A stretch of DNA of 20,656 bases from Pirellulales bacterium (lineage in GTDB: Bacteria; Planctomycetota; Planctomycetia; Pirellulales; JAICIG01): assembly GCA_025924495.1 (NCBI GenBank), contig JAICIG010000091.1, positions 1 to 20,656 of the forward strand, given 5' to 3'. Positions 1-7,580 of this stretch are shown piece after piece. The first letter of the stretch is position 1, and the number at the start of each line of letters is the position of its first letter. Under the pieces are notes generated by a model. It did no database searches, was not told where the DNA came from, and was given only the letters and a program-made list of their open reading frames with translations. Made by a program: the position numbers and the translations under genes.

Positions 1-693
1 CGCGTTTTTCGGCATCGCATCGAGTATGGCGAAGAGCTGGAGCTGATCCCTTCGCATCTATTTTATTTATCTGGCTGCGATCTTCGTTGCGCGTTCTGCA
101 TCGCCGAACAAAATGCATTCGATCCGCATCGTGGTTCCCTTTTGACGCCCCGGTTTTTTGCAGAAGCCGTTGCGTGGGGGCAGGAGCAAGGCGCTCAAAA
201 TGTGCAGTGGGTTGGGGGCGAGCCGACAATTCATATTCCGGCGATCCTCGAGGTCCTGGCGCAGCAGAGTGCCTGGCCGCGAATGATTTGGAAGTCCGAT
301 TTTTACGGTACGCCGGCCGCGTTCGCATTGTTGGACGGCATCATGGACGTCTACGTGGCGGACTTCAAGTTCGGCAATGACGCATGCTCAAAGCGGATTG
401 CCGGCATCGACAACTACATGGCCACGGTCACCCGCAATCTGCTGACGGCAGCGAATCAGGCCGACCTGATCGTCAGACATTTGCTGCTGCCTGGTCACTT
501 CGCTTGCTGTTATCAGCAAGTACTGGATTGGATGCGACGGAACCTGCCCTCGGCGAAACTCAGCATACGAGACGGCTATCTGCCTCGTTGGCGAGCCCGC
601 CATTTTTCCGATTTGAGCAGCCCCCTGCCCCTGAACGCCGGAACTCGCGCGCGCGATTTGGCGCTTTCGCATGGCCTCCGAGTAATCGCATGA
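1..693 (+). CDS. Radical SAM protein, PflX/PflA-like (5' truncated by window)
   Basis: Frame 1 is open from the first base to the TGA at 691-693, giving 230 visible residues; the true start lies outside the window. The visible N-terminal part contains a radical SAM C-x3-C-x2-C motif (CDLRCAFC, cysteine codons at 76, 88 and 97) that would bind a 4Fe-4S cluster and S-adenosylmethionine. A second family signature, GGEPT followed by IHIPAIL, sits at visible residues 72-83 and resembles the GGxPTPH motif of COG1313 proteins annotated as pyruvate formate-lyase activating-like. No glycyl-radical enzyme is visible nearby, so the substrate is unknown. The stop codon overlaps the next ATG (ATGA), suggesting translational coupling. 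It is the first visible gene of a plus-strand run ending with a PilT-type ATPase. The family call is firm; the role is not known. Confidence 0.88.
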   Translation, partial: RVFRHRIEYGEELELIPSHLFYLSGCDLRCAFCIAEQNAFDPHRGSLLTPRFFAEAVAWGQEQGAQNVQWVGGEPTIHIPAILEVLAQQSAWPRMIWKSDFYGTPAAFALLDGIMDVYVADFKFGNDACSKRIAGIDNYMATVTRNLLTAANQADLIVRHLLLPGHFACCYQQVLDWMRRNLPSAKLSIRDGYLPRWRARHFSDLSSPLPLNAGTRARDLALSHGLRVIA

Positions 694-938
694 GGAGTCT
701 CCGCTTGAGCGAAGACGATGAAACGTTGATTACTGAAATCACTTTCTTGCCCGATGGCCGGCTCTGCATTTTCGGCGCCTCGCAGCAGGTCCTGGCCCTG
801 TTAGGCGAGCTCGATCTGGGCGACGCGGATTTGCAAAAACGCTGCGCGCATCTGCAAGCACTGAATTCACCGCCGTCGGGACCACACAGCACACTGCAAT
901 CGGCAGCTCGGAATTCGGAGATCAAGCGTGACGAATGA
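690..938 (+). CDS. Small conserved-looking protein, function unknown (82 aa)
   Basis: The ATG at 690 overlaps the stop of the radical SAM gene (ATGA), and the TGA at 936-938 lies 11 bases inside the next gene, which starts with GTG at 928. This nested packing is the main argument that it is real. The protein is acidic at the N terminus, with a likely beta-rich core (ITEITFLPDGRLCIFGAS, residues 14-31) followed by a leucine-rich helix, and a polar, probably disordered tail from about residue 58. No catalytic motif is visible and I do not recognise a named family. By position it is probably an accessory or adaptor for the radical SAM protein or the AAA+ ATPase. There is no strong ribosome binding site, which fits translation by coupling. 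An overlapping longer reading frame beginning at 384 is out of frame with the clearly coding radical SAM gene and is not used. Confidence 0.7.
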   Translation: MRSLRLSEDDETLITEITFLPDGRLCIFGASQQVLALLGELDLGDADLQKRCAHLQALNSPPSGPHSTLQSAARNSEIKRDE

Positions 939-2580
939 ACAGCCGCAGGTGCGGCCTTCGCAAAACTCTGACGCTCCGGCAAACAAGCAGGACCGCAAGT
1001 CCGCTGGCGCTCTGCGCAAGCTAACGCCGGCGCAAGAGCTCGAGGTGTTGATTCGAGCTCGCTATCCGGTGATCTATGTAGTGAGTTGGGAAGAAGAACG
1101 CGTCGAACGTTGTCTTGCCGAAATTGCGGAAAAGCGGGGCAAGAAATTGCTCGTGTGGACGATCACCCAAGGCATCGTCAAAAGCGGGGCCGAGCCGCAG
1201 CGTAGCAAGGCCGGTTCGAACAGCACTTCGGATCCGATCGCAGCGCTCGACACTGTCATCGAGCAAGTCGAGCCGGCAATCTATTTATTCAAGGACTTCC
1301 ATCCGTTCACCAAGGACGATCGCTGCAATTTGAGCGTTCTGAGACGATTGCGCGATGTAGGGCATCATCTCCGCGACACCTACAAATCGATCGTCATCGT
1401 CTCGCCGCTTCTAGAGATAGCGCCGGAACTTGCCAAGGACGTCACGGTCGTCGAATTCGACCTGCCGGGCACTCAGGATTTTAACCGCCTGCTGGATCGC
1501 ATCATTGAAGACGTCAAGGATAACCCTCAGGTTCGCGTCGACTTGAATTCTGAAGCTCGCGAACGGCTGTTGCACGCCGCGCGGGGGCTGACCTTGAAAG
1601 AAGCCGAGAACGTATTTGCCAAGACGTTGGTGCTGGACGGCAAGATCGACGTCAACGACGTCAGCGTGGTGTTCAGTGAAAAGCAACAGATTATCCGCAA
1701 GAGCGGGTTGCTGGAATACTACGAGGCGAACGAGCAGTTTGGCCACATCGCAGGGCTGGAGAACTTGAAACACTGGCTGGCCAAGCGAAGCATCGCTTTT
1801 ACGGAACGGGCCGCCCGATTTGGATTACCGCCGCCGCGCGGAGTGATGCTGCTCGGCGTCCAAGGTTGCGGGAAGAGTTTGTGCGCGAAGGCCGTGGCCA
1901 GCCTCTGGAAACTGCCGCTGCTGCGGTTCGATCTCGGCCGCATGTTCAGCAGCCTGGTCGGTTCCAGCGAAGAGAACATTCGCCGCGCCATTCAGACGGC
2001 GGAAAGCGTGGCGCCAGCCATTCTCTGGATCGACGAGATCGACAAAGCGCTGGCCGGCTCGTCAGGCTCGGCAGGCAGCGACGGCGGCACTTCGGCCCGA
2101 GTGTTTGGCACCCTGCTGACCTGGCTGTCGGAAAAAACTGCCTCGGTGTTTGTGATTGCCACGGCCAACGACATCAGCCATTTGCCGCCGGAATTGCTGC
2201 GTAAAGGCCGACTTGACGAAATCTTCTTTGTCGACCTCCCATCGGAAGAAGAGCGAACCGGCATTTTCAAGATTCATCTGCACCGCCGCGGGCGCGACCG
2301 GAAGAAATTCGACGTGCAGGAGCTGGCGCGCGTGAGCGAGGGATTCAGCGGCGCGGAAATTGAAGAAGCCATCGTATCCGCCTTGTTCGACGCTTTCAGT
2401 AAGTCTACCGATCTGAACGATGAGTTGATTAAAGCCAGCCTCGCCGAAACGGTGCCGCTTTCGAGAACCATGAGCGAGGATCTGAATCGTCTGCGAAGTT
2501 GGGCGGCGGGCCGCACTCGGCCGGCTTCAGGAGCCGCGGCTCGGTCGACCGAAGAGTCGCGCCGCAAGATTGAGTTGTAG
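928..2580 (+). CDS. AAA+ ATPase, Ycf46-like
   Basis: This 550-residue protein has two parts. Residues about 35-260 resemble the degenerate N-terminal AAA-like region of Ycf46, beginning ELEVLIRARYPVIYVVSWEEERV, and have no intact Walker A. Residues about 270-490 form a canonical AAA+ module: Walker A GVQGCGKS at 310-317, Walker B ILWIDEID at 365-372, sensor-1 Asn in ATAND at about 414, arginine-finger candidates in LLRKGRLDE at 423-431, and a lid motif GFSGAEIEE from 472. It should hydrolyse ATP as a ring. Ycf46 is encoded in red-algal plastids and cyanobacteria; a link to carbon uptake regulation in cyanobacteria is known to me but not transferable here. The GTG start at 928 is chosen because GGAG lies 7 bases upstream and it overlaps the preceding gene. 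The DUF1257 and DUF2997 genes downstream are this family's usual partners. Confidence 0.9.
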   Translation: MTNEQPQVRPSQNSDAPANKQDRKSAGALRKLTPAQELEVLIRARYPVIYVVSWEEERVERCLAEIAEKRGKKLLVWTITQGIVKSGAEPQRSKAGSNSTSDPIAALDTVIEQVEPAIYLFKDFHPFTKDDRCNLSVLRRLRDVGHHLRDTYKSIVIVSPLLEIAPELAKDVTVVEFDLPGTQDFNRLLDRIIEDVKDNPQVRVDLNSEARERLLHAARGLTLKEAENVFAKTLVLDGKIDVNDVSVVFSEKQQIIRKSGLLEYYEANEQFGHIAGLENLKHWLAKRSIAFTERAARFGLPPPRGVMLLGVQGCGKSLCAKAVASLWKLPLLRFDLGRMFSSLVGSSEENIRRAIQTAESVAPAILWIDEIDKALAGSSGSAGSDGGTSARVFGTLLTWLSEKTASVFVIATANDISHLPPELLRKGRLDEIFFVDLPSEEERTGIFKIHLHRRGRDRKKFDVQELARVSEGFSGAEIEEAIVSALFDAFSKSTDLNDELIKASLAETVPLSRTMSEDLNRLRSWAAGRTRPASGAAARSTEESRRKIEL

Positions 2581-2611
2581 TCACGTTTACGGCTGAGAGC
2601 GAGGTACAAAC

Positions 2612-3073
2612 ATGAGCACGGTCATTGTGGTCACCCCCATCCTGATCGCGAGCTGGCCCGCGATCACCGCTGCGATCTCTGCCACGATCGGCACGATGGG
2701 ATTCGCGGCGGTTCGCAATTCGCAGATTGAAATCGACCGTGAACTCGCCGAAAACGCCCGCGCGGAGATTGAAGTCGAAGACAGCGAGATTCTCGCCGAT
2801 GCCGCCGGCAGCGGCCAGGAATTGGTCGTGGAACGAGACGGTCTGCGAGCGCGATTTAGCCGCGACGCGCGCGGCGCGCTCAAAGTCTGCATGGAGGGCA
2901 AGGGCTATTCGAAAGCTGAGTTGCGCCGCGTCGGGGAAGAATTGGTGGGGCGGGTCACGCAGCAATACGTCTACCATCGCGTTGTGACCGAGCTTAAGCA
3001 ACGCAACATGGCAATCGTCGACGAGCAGCTCTCGGAGGATCAGACGGTCAAGATCCGCGTACGCAACTGGTAA
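2612..3073 (+). CDS. DUF1257 (Ycf35-like) protein
   Basis: The 153-residue product ends in a stretch typical of the DUF1257/Ycf35 family: QQYVYHRVVTELKQRNMAIV at 117-136, then a short acidic turn and the terminal strand TVKIRVRNW. The middle (about 40-110) is mixed alpha/beta. The N terminus is odd for the family: residues 3-34 are strongly hydrophobic (VIVVTPILIASWPAI and onward), where typical members begin with a short MSHF/T-type strand. It may be an amphipathic or membrane-touching helix. The start ATG at 2612 follows GAGCGAGG and lies 31 bases after the AAA+ stop; the DUF2997 gene begins 10 bases after its own stop. The biochemical role of DUF1257 proteins is unknown. Conserved association with Ycf46 and DUF2997 suggests a three-part complex. 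Family assignment was made by reading, not by a profile search. Confidence 0.78.
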   Translation: MSTVIVVTPILIASWPAITAAISATIGTMGFAAVRNSQIEIDRELAENARAEIEVEDSEILADAAGSGQELVVERDGLRARFSRDARGALKVCMEGKGYSKAELRRVGEELVGRVTQQYVYHRVVTELKQRNMAIVDEQLSEDQTVKIRVRNW

Positions 3074-3083
3074 AGGAGCGAAG

Positions 3084-3290
3084 ATGGCGCAAGAAGAAAT
3101 TGAGATCGAAATCGATCGCACGGGCAAGGTGACGGTACGGACCATTGGCATCAAAGGTCCGCGTTGCCTTGAATTACCGGAGCTGTTGGCGCAAATCATC
3201 GGTCGCGAAGCCTCAAGAGAGCTGACCAGCGAATACTACGAAGGCGGCGTGCAGGCGCAACGACAGGTGGAAGTTAAACGTCGCCGTTAA
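3084..3290 (+). CDS. DUF2997 family small protein
   Basis: The 68-residue product fits DUF2997 in length and pattern. It has an N-terminal strand pair (EIEIEIDRTGKVTVRTIGIKG), then a Cys-containing helix start (PRCLELPELLAQIIG), and a C-terminal EYYEGGV segment before a basic tail ending KRRR. Members of this family occur next to DUF1257 and Ycf46-type ATPase genes, as seen here. The ATG at 3084 has an excellent ribosome binding site (AAAGGAG, 6 bases upstream) and follows the DUF1257 stop by 10 bases. Its function is unknown; small size and conserved linkage suggest a structural subunit or an adaptor for the ATPase. The only cysteine, in the GPRC stretch, is worth noting because a radical SAM enzyme is encoded in the same run of genes. 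Confidence 0.8.
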   Translation: MAQEEIEIEIDRTGKVTVRTIGIKGPRCLELPELLAQIIGREASRELTSEYYEGGVQAQRQVEVKRRR

Positions 3291-3296
3291 GATCCC

Positions 3297-4313
3297 ATGC
3301 AATGCAGCAGTTGCCGCTTTGAGAATATGCCGGGCGTTCAGTCCTGCGGGCGCTGCGGCGCGTCGTTAAGATTGGCTGCGTTGGCGATCAACGTCAATCC
3401 GCCGCGAGCGAGCGCTTGGGCGAAACGCTGGCGACGGCTGTTTCCTTACCGGCGTTTCAGCCTTCGGTCAGTCGGCCGCGCGGTTGTTTCGGCATTGTTC
3501 GCAGAGGATGCGGCGAGCGGTCCGCAAGTTCCCGTATTGCTCAGGACAGTGATTCCCGGTTGGCCTCAAACCTACCAGGGCAATAGTTTGCGCGGCCGCC
3601 GCTTCTTTGCTCTCTATCTGAGCTGCGTTTGCGCGGCGCTGCTCTTCGCTGGCAGCACGATTGGCAGCGTATTCTTGGGCCTGGCGGTGTCCGTGCATGT
3701 CTCTTCCGTGCTTGACATCGTCTTGCCCGCATCTCGTCAATTGCAAACTCGAATTGCCTATTCACTGCTTTGCTGCGGGTGGGTTGCACTTATCGTCTAT
3801 CTCCCCGTAGGCTGGCTGGCGTCGGGCATGGCCGCCCCGCGACAAATCATGCAAACGATGAGCCCGCTTCAGCCGGGAGACGTGCTGCTTGTGAATCGCT
3901 GGGCCTACGCGGCTAGCAGGCCGCAGCCGGGCGATGTCGTGCTGTATCAGATTGGCCGAGGCCAGGTGCGCGGTCAGACAATTGGTTTGAACACGAGAAT
4001 CGTGCTTGAAGGGGAGCGAATCGACCGCATTCTTGCCCGAGCCGGCCAGGAGTTCACGTGGGATGGCGGCGTCATGTCGGTAAACGGTCAGCCGGTCAGT
4101 TATCGGCCGTTGAATCCAGCGCGTATGCCCGCCCAACTGAAAATCACCGTCCCGGAGAACTATGTGTTGATCATGCCCACCACTGGGCTCGCCGATCGCT
4201 ATGATCTCAATGGTCTCGACTGGCAGGCGATCAGTCTCGTCCCTGAACATGAGTTGCTCGGCAAGGTTTATCTCAGGCATTACCCGCTTTGGCGTTTATG
4301 GTGGATTCGGTGA
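3297..4313 (+). CDS. Zinc-ribbon membrane protein with signal-peptidase-I-like domain, predicted catalytically dead
   Basis: The 338-residue product has three parts. An N-terminal zinc ribbon uses CSSC and CGRC (Cys 3, 6, 17, 20). A membrane region at about 78-175 starts with a TM2-like motif (LLRTVIPGWPQTYQG) and holds two or three hydrophobic helices. A C-terminal S26 signal-peptidase-I-like domain spans about 184-330, with LQPGDVLLVNRWAY at 191-204, a GDVVLYQ strand at 212, DGGVMSVNGQPV at 256-267 and a degenerate box E region near 298-308. Aligning on the GD at 194-195 places Gln186 where the nucleophilic Ser of SM-x-PT should be. The general-base Lys (KR-x-x-G) is replaced by Asp243 in RIDRILARAG. 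I infer a pseudo-protease, perhaps a binding or scaffold domain. The gene follows DUF2997 by 6 bases with no clear ribosome binding site. Confidence 0.75.
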   Translation: MQCSSCRFENMPGVQSCGRCGASLRLAALAINVNPPRASAWAKRWRRLFPYRRFSLRSVGRAVVSALFAEDAASGPQVPVLLRTVIPGWPQTYQGNSLRGRRFFALYLSCVCAALLFAGSTIGSVFLGLAVSVHVSSVLDIVLPASRQLQTRIAYSLLCCGWVALIVYLPVGWLASGMAAPRQIMQTMSPLQPGDVLLVNRWAYAASRPQPGDVVLYQIGRGQVRGQTIGLNTRIVLEGERIDRILARAGQEFTWDGGVMSVNGQPVSYRPLNPARMPAQLKITVPENYVLIMPTTGLADRYDLNGLDWQAISLVPEHELLGKVYLRHYPLWRLWWIR

Positions 4314-4326
4314 CCGAGGGAGTCTG

Positions 4327-5106
4327 ATGGCGCGTTTTGACAAGTTGGAACTGGGGGGAGACGCGAACCGACCGAGCCAGTACTCTGAGGCGGTTCGGAT
4401 ACGGCGAGATGAGAAGGACTGGCTCAAGGAAGCTGATCAACAGCGTCGCGTCGGCCAGTATGAAAATGCTCTCAGGTTTTATTCACGCGCCTTGGAAGAA
4501 GATAAGTCCCTGGTGGGCGGCTGGCTCGGCCAGGTTCAGATGCTCGTCTTGCTGGACGAATGCCCCGAGGCGGCTCTGTGGAGCCGCAAGGCCTTGGAGC
4601 TATTTCCCTCGCACAGCGAATTGCTGGCTTCGCAAGCGCAGGCGGTCTGTCGGCTAGGCGACATGAAGCAGGCTTTTGCCCTCTGTGACGGCGCCATGAA
4701 GCTGCAAGGCAATTCCGCGTTCCAATGGCTGGTCCGAGGCGAGCTGCTTGTCGCCAGCCGCCAGGACGTAGACCGCCACTGTTTCGACAAGGCGCAACAG
4801 TTGAATCCCGACTGGTTGATTTCGCTGGAAATTGGCCTGATTTACCTGCACTATCGGCAACCCAGCAAGGCTTTGGAACGGTTGCGCCGCGTCATCGAGT
4901 TAACTCAAGATCAGTACTATCCCTGGTATCTGCAGGGAATTTGCCAAGCGCAACTGGGCATTGCTCAAGCTGCGAAGAAGAGCTTTCAACGCTGCCTCGA
5001 ACTTTCCCCGCATCATGCCGACGCCCAACGCCATTTGCTGGAGTTGGATCGGTCCGGCTGGGCGCCGCGACGCATTTGGCGGCGGCTTTGGAACGCGTTT
5101 CATTGA
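4327..5106 (+). CDS. TPR-repeat protein
   Basis: I use the ATG at 4327 because GAGGGAG lies about 4 bases upstream and because the longer in-frame start at 4201 would overlap the preceding gene by over 100 bases. The 259-residue product is almost wholly helical, with about six tetratricopeptide-like units between residues 31 and 231 (for example ADQQRRVGQYENALRFYSRA at 36-55, and ICQAQLGIAQAAKKSFQRCL at 205-224). A basic, tryptophan-rich tail (WAPRRIWRRLWNAFH) might touch membrane or a partner. There is no signal peptide or transmembrane segment, so it is probably cytoplasmic. TPR proteins act as assembly scaffolds; its place between the pseudo-signal-peptidase and the PilT-like ATPase suggests it holds parts of this system together, which is inference from position only. 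Confidence 0.85.
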   Translation: MARFDKLELGGDANRPSQYSEAVRIRRDEKDWLKEADQQRRVGQYENALRFYSRALEEDKSLVGGWLGQVQMLVLLDECPEAALWSRKALELFPSHSELLASQAQAVCRLGDMKQAFALCDGAMKLQGNSAFQWLVRGELLVASRQDVDRHCFDKAQQLNPDWLISLEIGLIYLHYRQPSKALERLRRVIELTQDQYYPWYLQGICQAQLGIAQAAKKSFQRCLELSPHHADAQRHLLELDRSGWAPRRIWRRLWNAFH

Positions 5107-5221
5107 AAGCATTCGAGAATTGATGCGTCGTCGAGTCTCGGCGGCCGGTCGCTCGATCGCTTCGTTACACGGTCGTCATCCTCAAAGCACTTCAGCCACA
5201 GCCCGAAGTTAGGAACAGCGA

Positions 5222-6298
5222 ATGGCTTGGACCTTCGACAAGATTTTCAAGGGCGCGCGGAAGCACAATGCCAGCGATATTCACCTGGTGCGCGGAGTTG
5301 CTCCCGTCTTACGGATCAATGGCGATATTCGCCCGATCGAAGGCGAGCCGCTCGATGAGGCGAATTTGTTGACGTTGTTTGACGAGATCGTCACGGACAA
5401 GCACCGCGAGACGTTCGACAAAGAATGGCAACTCTGCTTTTCTCGCCATTGGCCGGGAGTCGGACGCTTTCGAGTCAGCGTGTACTATCACGCCGGCTCC
5501 CCGGAAATGGCGATCCGGCTCTGCGAAACGATGGTGCGCTCTGCGGCCGAGCTAGGGTTGCCGCCAGTTCTGGAAGAACTAACCCGCTTGCGCAACGGCC
5601 TGGTGCTGGTTACCGGCCCTACCGGCGTCGGCAAAACGACGACGTTGAGTTACCTGATCGACGTGATCAATCAGCAACGGCGAGCGAAGATCGTCACCAT
5701 CGAAGACCCGATCGAATACGTGCACGAGAACAACCGCAGCATCATCATTCAGCAAGAAGTGATGACCGACGTCCGTTCGTTCCGCAGCGCCCTGATTCAC
5801 GTGTTGCGTCAGGATCCCGACGTCATCGTGATCGGCGAAATGCGCGACCTGGAGACGATTGAAACGGCGCTCGTGGCGGCTGAAACTGGTCACCTGGTAT
5901 TCGCAACCTTGCACACGCCGGATTCGATCCAAACGGTTCAGCGAATCTATAGCGTGTTCGCGCCCGAACAACAGAACTTTGTCACCGTGCAACTGGCGAA
6001 TAGCTTGCAGGCGATCATTTCGCAAAAGCTCCTTCCGCGGGCCGACGGTTCGGGCCGCGTCCTGGCCTGCGAGGTCTGCATGGCGACGTTGGCGGTGCGA
6101 AATCACATCCGCGAACGGCAAGTCCACTTGCTGCTCAACGAAATGCAGACGGGCCGCAAGTTCCAGATGCAAACCATGGACAACGCACTTGTGGAGCTCT
6201 ATCAACGCGGCGATATCACCTACGACGTCGCCGTCTCGAACGCGCGCGAGACGGACTACGTTCGGCACAAGACCGGCGGCGCCAGGCACACGACATAG
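5222..6298 (+). CDS. pilT: PilT/PilU-type ATPase (type IV pilus retraction ATPase family)
   Basis: The 358-residue product has the full PilT layout. A PAS-like N-terminal domain contains the ASDIHLVRG motif (residues 17-25). The RecA-like core has Walker A GPTGVGKTT (132-140), the Asp box TIEDPIEYVHENN (159-171), Walker B VIVIGEMRD (201-209) and the His box GHLVFATLHT (223-232). The C-terminal motif AVRNHIRE (291-298) matches the AIRNLIRE signature of retraction ATPases, which favours PilT/PilU over GspE/PilB. Length is normal for PilT. The ATG at 5222 follows AGGA and lies 115 bases after the TPR gene, so it may be the last gene of the operon or have its own promoter. No pilin, PilB, PilC or PilM-Q gene is visible, so it may serve pili encoded elsewhere or act with the AAA+ cluster. 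Confidence 0.92.
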   Translation: MAWTFDKIFKGARKHNASDIHLVRGVAPVLRINGDIRPIEGEPLDEANLLTLFDEIVTDKHRETFDKEWQLCFSRHWPGVGRFRVSVYYHAGSPEMAIRLCETMVRSAAELGLPPVLEELTRLRNGLVLVTGPTGVGKTTTLSYLIDVINQQRRAKIVTIEDPIEYVHENNRSIIIQQEVMTDVRSFRSALIHVLRQDPDVIVIGEMRDLETIETALVAAETGHLVFATLHTPDSIQTVQRIYSVFAPEQQNFVTVQLANSLQAIISQKLLPRADGSGRVLACEVCMATLAVRNHIRERQVHLLLNEMQTGRKFQMQTMDNALVELYQRGDITYDVAVSNARETDYVRHKTGGARHTT

Positions 6299-6562
6299 AG
6301 CTGGGTCATCACAAGCTTCGATTGCGCATCCATCTGGGGCCGGCTGGAGGGCGAAGCGGATAACACGGCATTCGGCGGAAGCTATGCCCTCGGTTCTGCG
6401 AATGGCGCGCCCACGGAAAGAATCGGGTATCGACGGTTCGCACGCTCGATCTGAAGGACATTCAGCGGCTAGCCCCAAACTCAGTCTTGCCGCTGTGGCT
6501 CGAGGATTACGGCATTTCCAACCGAGACGCCAGATGGGCCGGCGGCTGGCGCCCAACAAGTG

Positions 6563-7489
6563 TCAGTCGGCCTTCACGCCGCTGAGCGGGTGCTCAGTGA
6601 CGGTTTCCCAGGCGATCTGTTGCAGCAACCGATTCAGCTTGGGGATCTCCTCTTCGCTGACGGCGCCTTTCAGCGCCGGGGGAACAGGCAGGCCAACGGG
6701 ACTGCGATCGTAAATCTGTGCATAGTAGCAATACGCGACGAGCACCGCTAAAGGCGGCTTAGCGTGGCCAATCGGATCGGTGAATAAGTCGGTTTGCTTG
6801 GTTAACCCCGGCGCCTCGCCTGCTGCGATCTTCTCCCGCAGCGCGAGCGCGGCTTGACCGACCGGCGCCACGAACACCGCCGGCATGCCGTTGTATTTTT
6901 CGTTCAGCATCTTGACCTGCTCGTCGATGTCATGGAAGTATTTGTCGTGTTCTCCCTGCAGCTTTTTCAGGTCGAAGACTTCGCGGTTGGGAGGCGTGGG
7001 CTTTTCTTTTCTGAAGTTGACATAGGCATCGAACGGGAGCCAGAACTCTTGGACCAGCACGCGGATCTGCGGGCTTTTTTCCGACGCCAGCCTCACGAAG
7101 TTCTCGATCCCTTCGTCAGGCAGAAACAGCGGAGCGATCGTCAGCACATCCAACTTGCCCGATTCAAGCGTGGCTTTCGATTTGAACTTGTCATCGGGCG
7201 CGTCCCAGTGTTGCATCACGTAAGAACCGCCGATGGAAGAGAGCCCGACTTGTTGATGATCGGCGATGCCCGCCGACTTGGCGATCTGGGCCAGGATGCC
7301 AGGCATGAAGACATGGAAGCTATGCCCGATTGAATAGACTCGCACTCCTTTGGGAATGTCAGCGGCAGGGCTCTTCGTCGTGTCTTCAGCGGCCCGCGCG
7401 ATTGTGCTGCCGGCGCCAGTCCAAGCGAGCGCAACAGAGAAACCGACGCACAAAGTCAGCAGCGACCGGCGGCGAATAAACGTCGTCAT
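6563..7489 (-). CDS. Secreted SGNH-hydrolase-like protein, unknown substrate
   Basis: The 308-residue product starts with a signal peptide: MTTFIRRRSLLTLCVGFSVA, then a hydrophobic stretch ending near ARA at 31-33. The RRRSLL start resembles a twin-arginine signal, though standard export is also possible. The mature protein opens with VRVYSIGHSFHVFMPGIL, where the Ser in GHSF (Ser57) matches the block I serine of SGNH/DUF4886-type proteins, followed by ILAQIAKSAGI as in that group. The C-terminal half carries a YYAQIYDRSPVGLPVP segment. I see no definite catalytic Asp/His block V, so enzymatic activity is uncertain. The ATG at 7489 sits just upstream of the signal sequence and is the natural start. 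It is convergent with the PilT gene and stands alone. It is likely an exported protein of a type common in planctomycete genomes. Confidence 0.72.
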   Translation of the reverse strand: MTTFIRRRSLLTLCVGFSVALAWTGAGSTIARAAEDTTKSPAADIPKGVRVYSIGHSFHVFMPGILAQIAKSAGIADHQQVGLSSIGGSYVMQHWDAPDDKFKSKATLESGKLDVLTIAPLFLPDEGIENFVRLASEKSPQIRVLVQEFWLPFDAYVNFRKEKPTPPNREVFDLKKLQGEHDKYFHDIDEQVKMLNEKYNGMPAVFVAPVGQAALALREKIAAGEAPGLTKQTDLFTDPIGHAKPPLAVLVAYCYYAQIYDRSPVGLPVPPALKGAVSEEEIPKLNRLLQQIAWETVTEHPLSGVKAD

Positions 7490-7580
7490 GGGATACCTCT
7501 TCGGATCTGCTTGCTAGGATACAAAGGTAACGCCGACACCGTGTCGATTCGTCGCAATTTAAACCGACTGAGCTTGCTGA

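Noticed and set aside
2429..3199. Minus-strand frame of 256 codons opposite the DUF1257/DUF2997 genes
   Set aside because: It covers three plus-strand genes with good ribosome binding sites and shows no domain of its own.
4201..4326. Upstream ATG for the TPR protein
   Set aside because: It would overlap the preceding membrane protein gene by over 100 bases; the ATG at 4327 has a strong ribosome binding site.
5579..6559. Long minus-strand open frame (326 codons) opposite the PilT gene
   Set aside because: The plus-strand frame encodes every PilT motif in order; the minus frame gives low-complexity, His/Arg/Asp-rich sequence typical of the opposite strand of a GC-rich gene.
6299..6562. Possible gene remnant after pilT
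   Set aside because: Two stretches of about 40-70 open codons exist but have no start codon, no recognisable domain and sit in different frames. I see no gene and no clear terminator.
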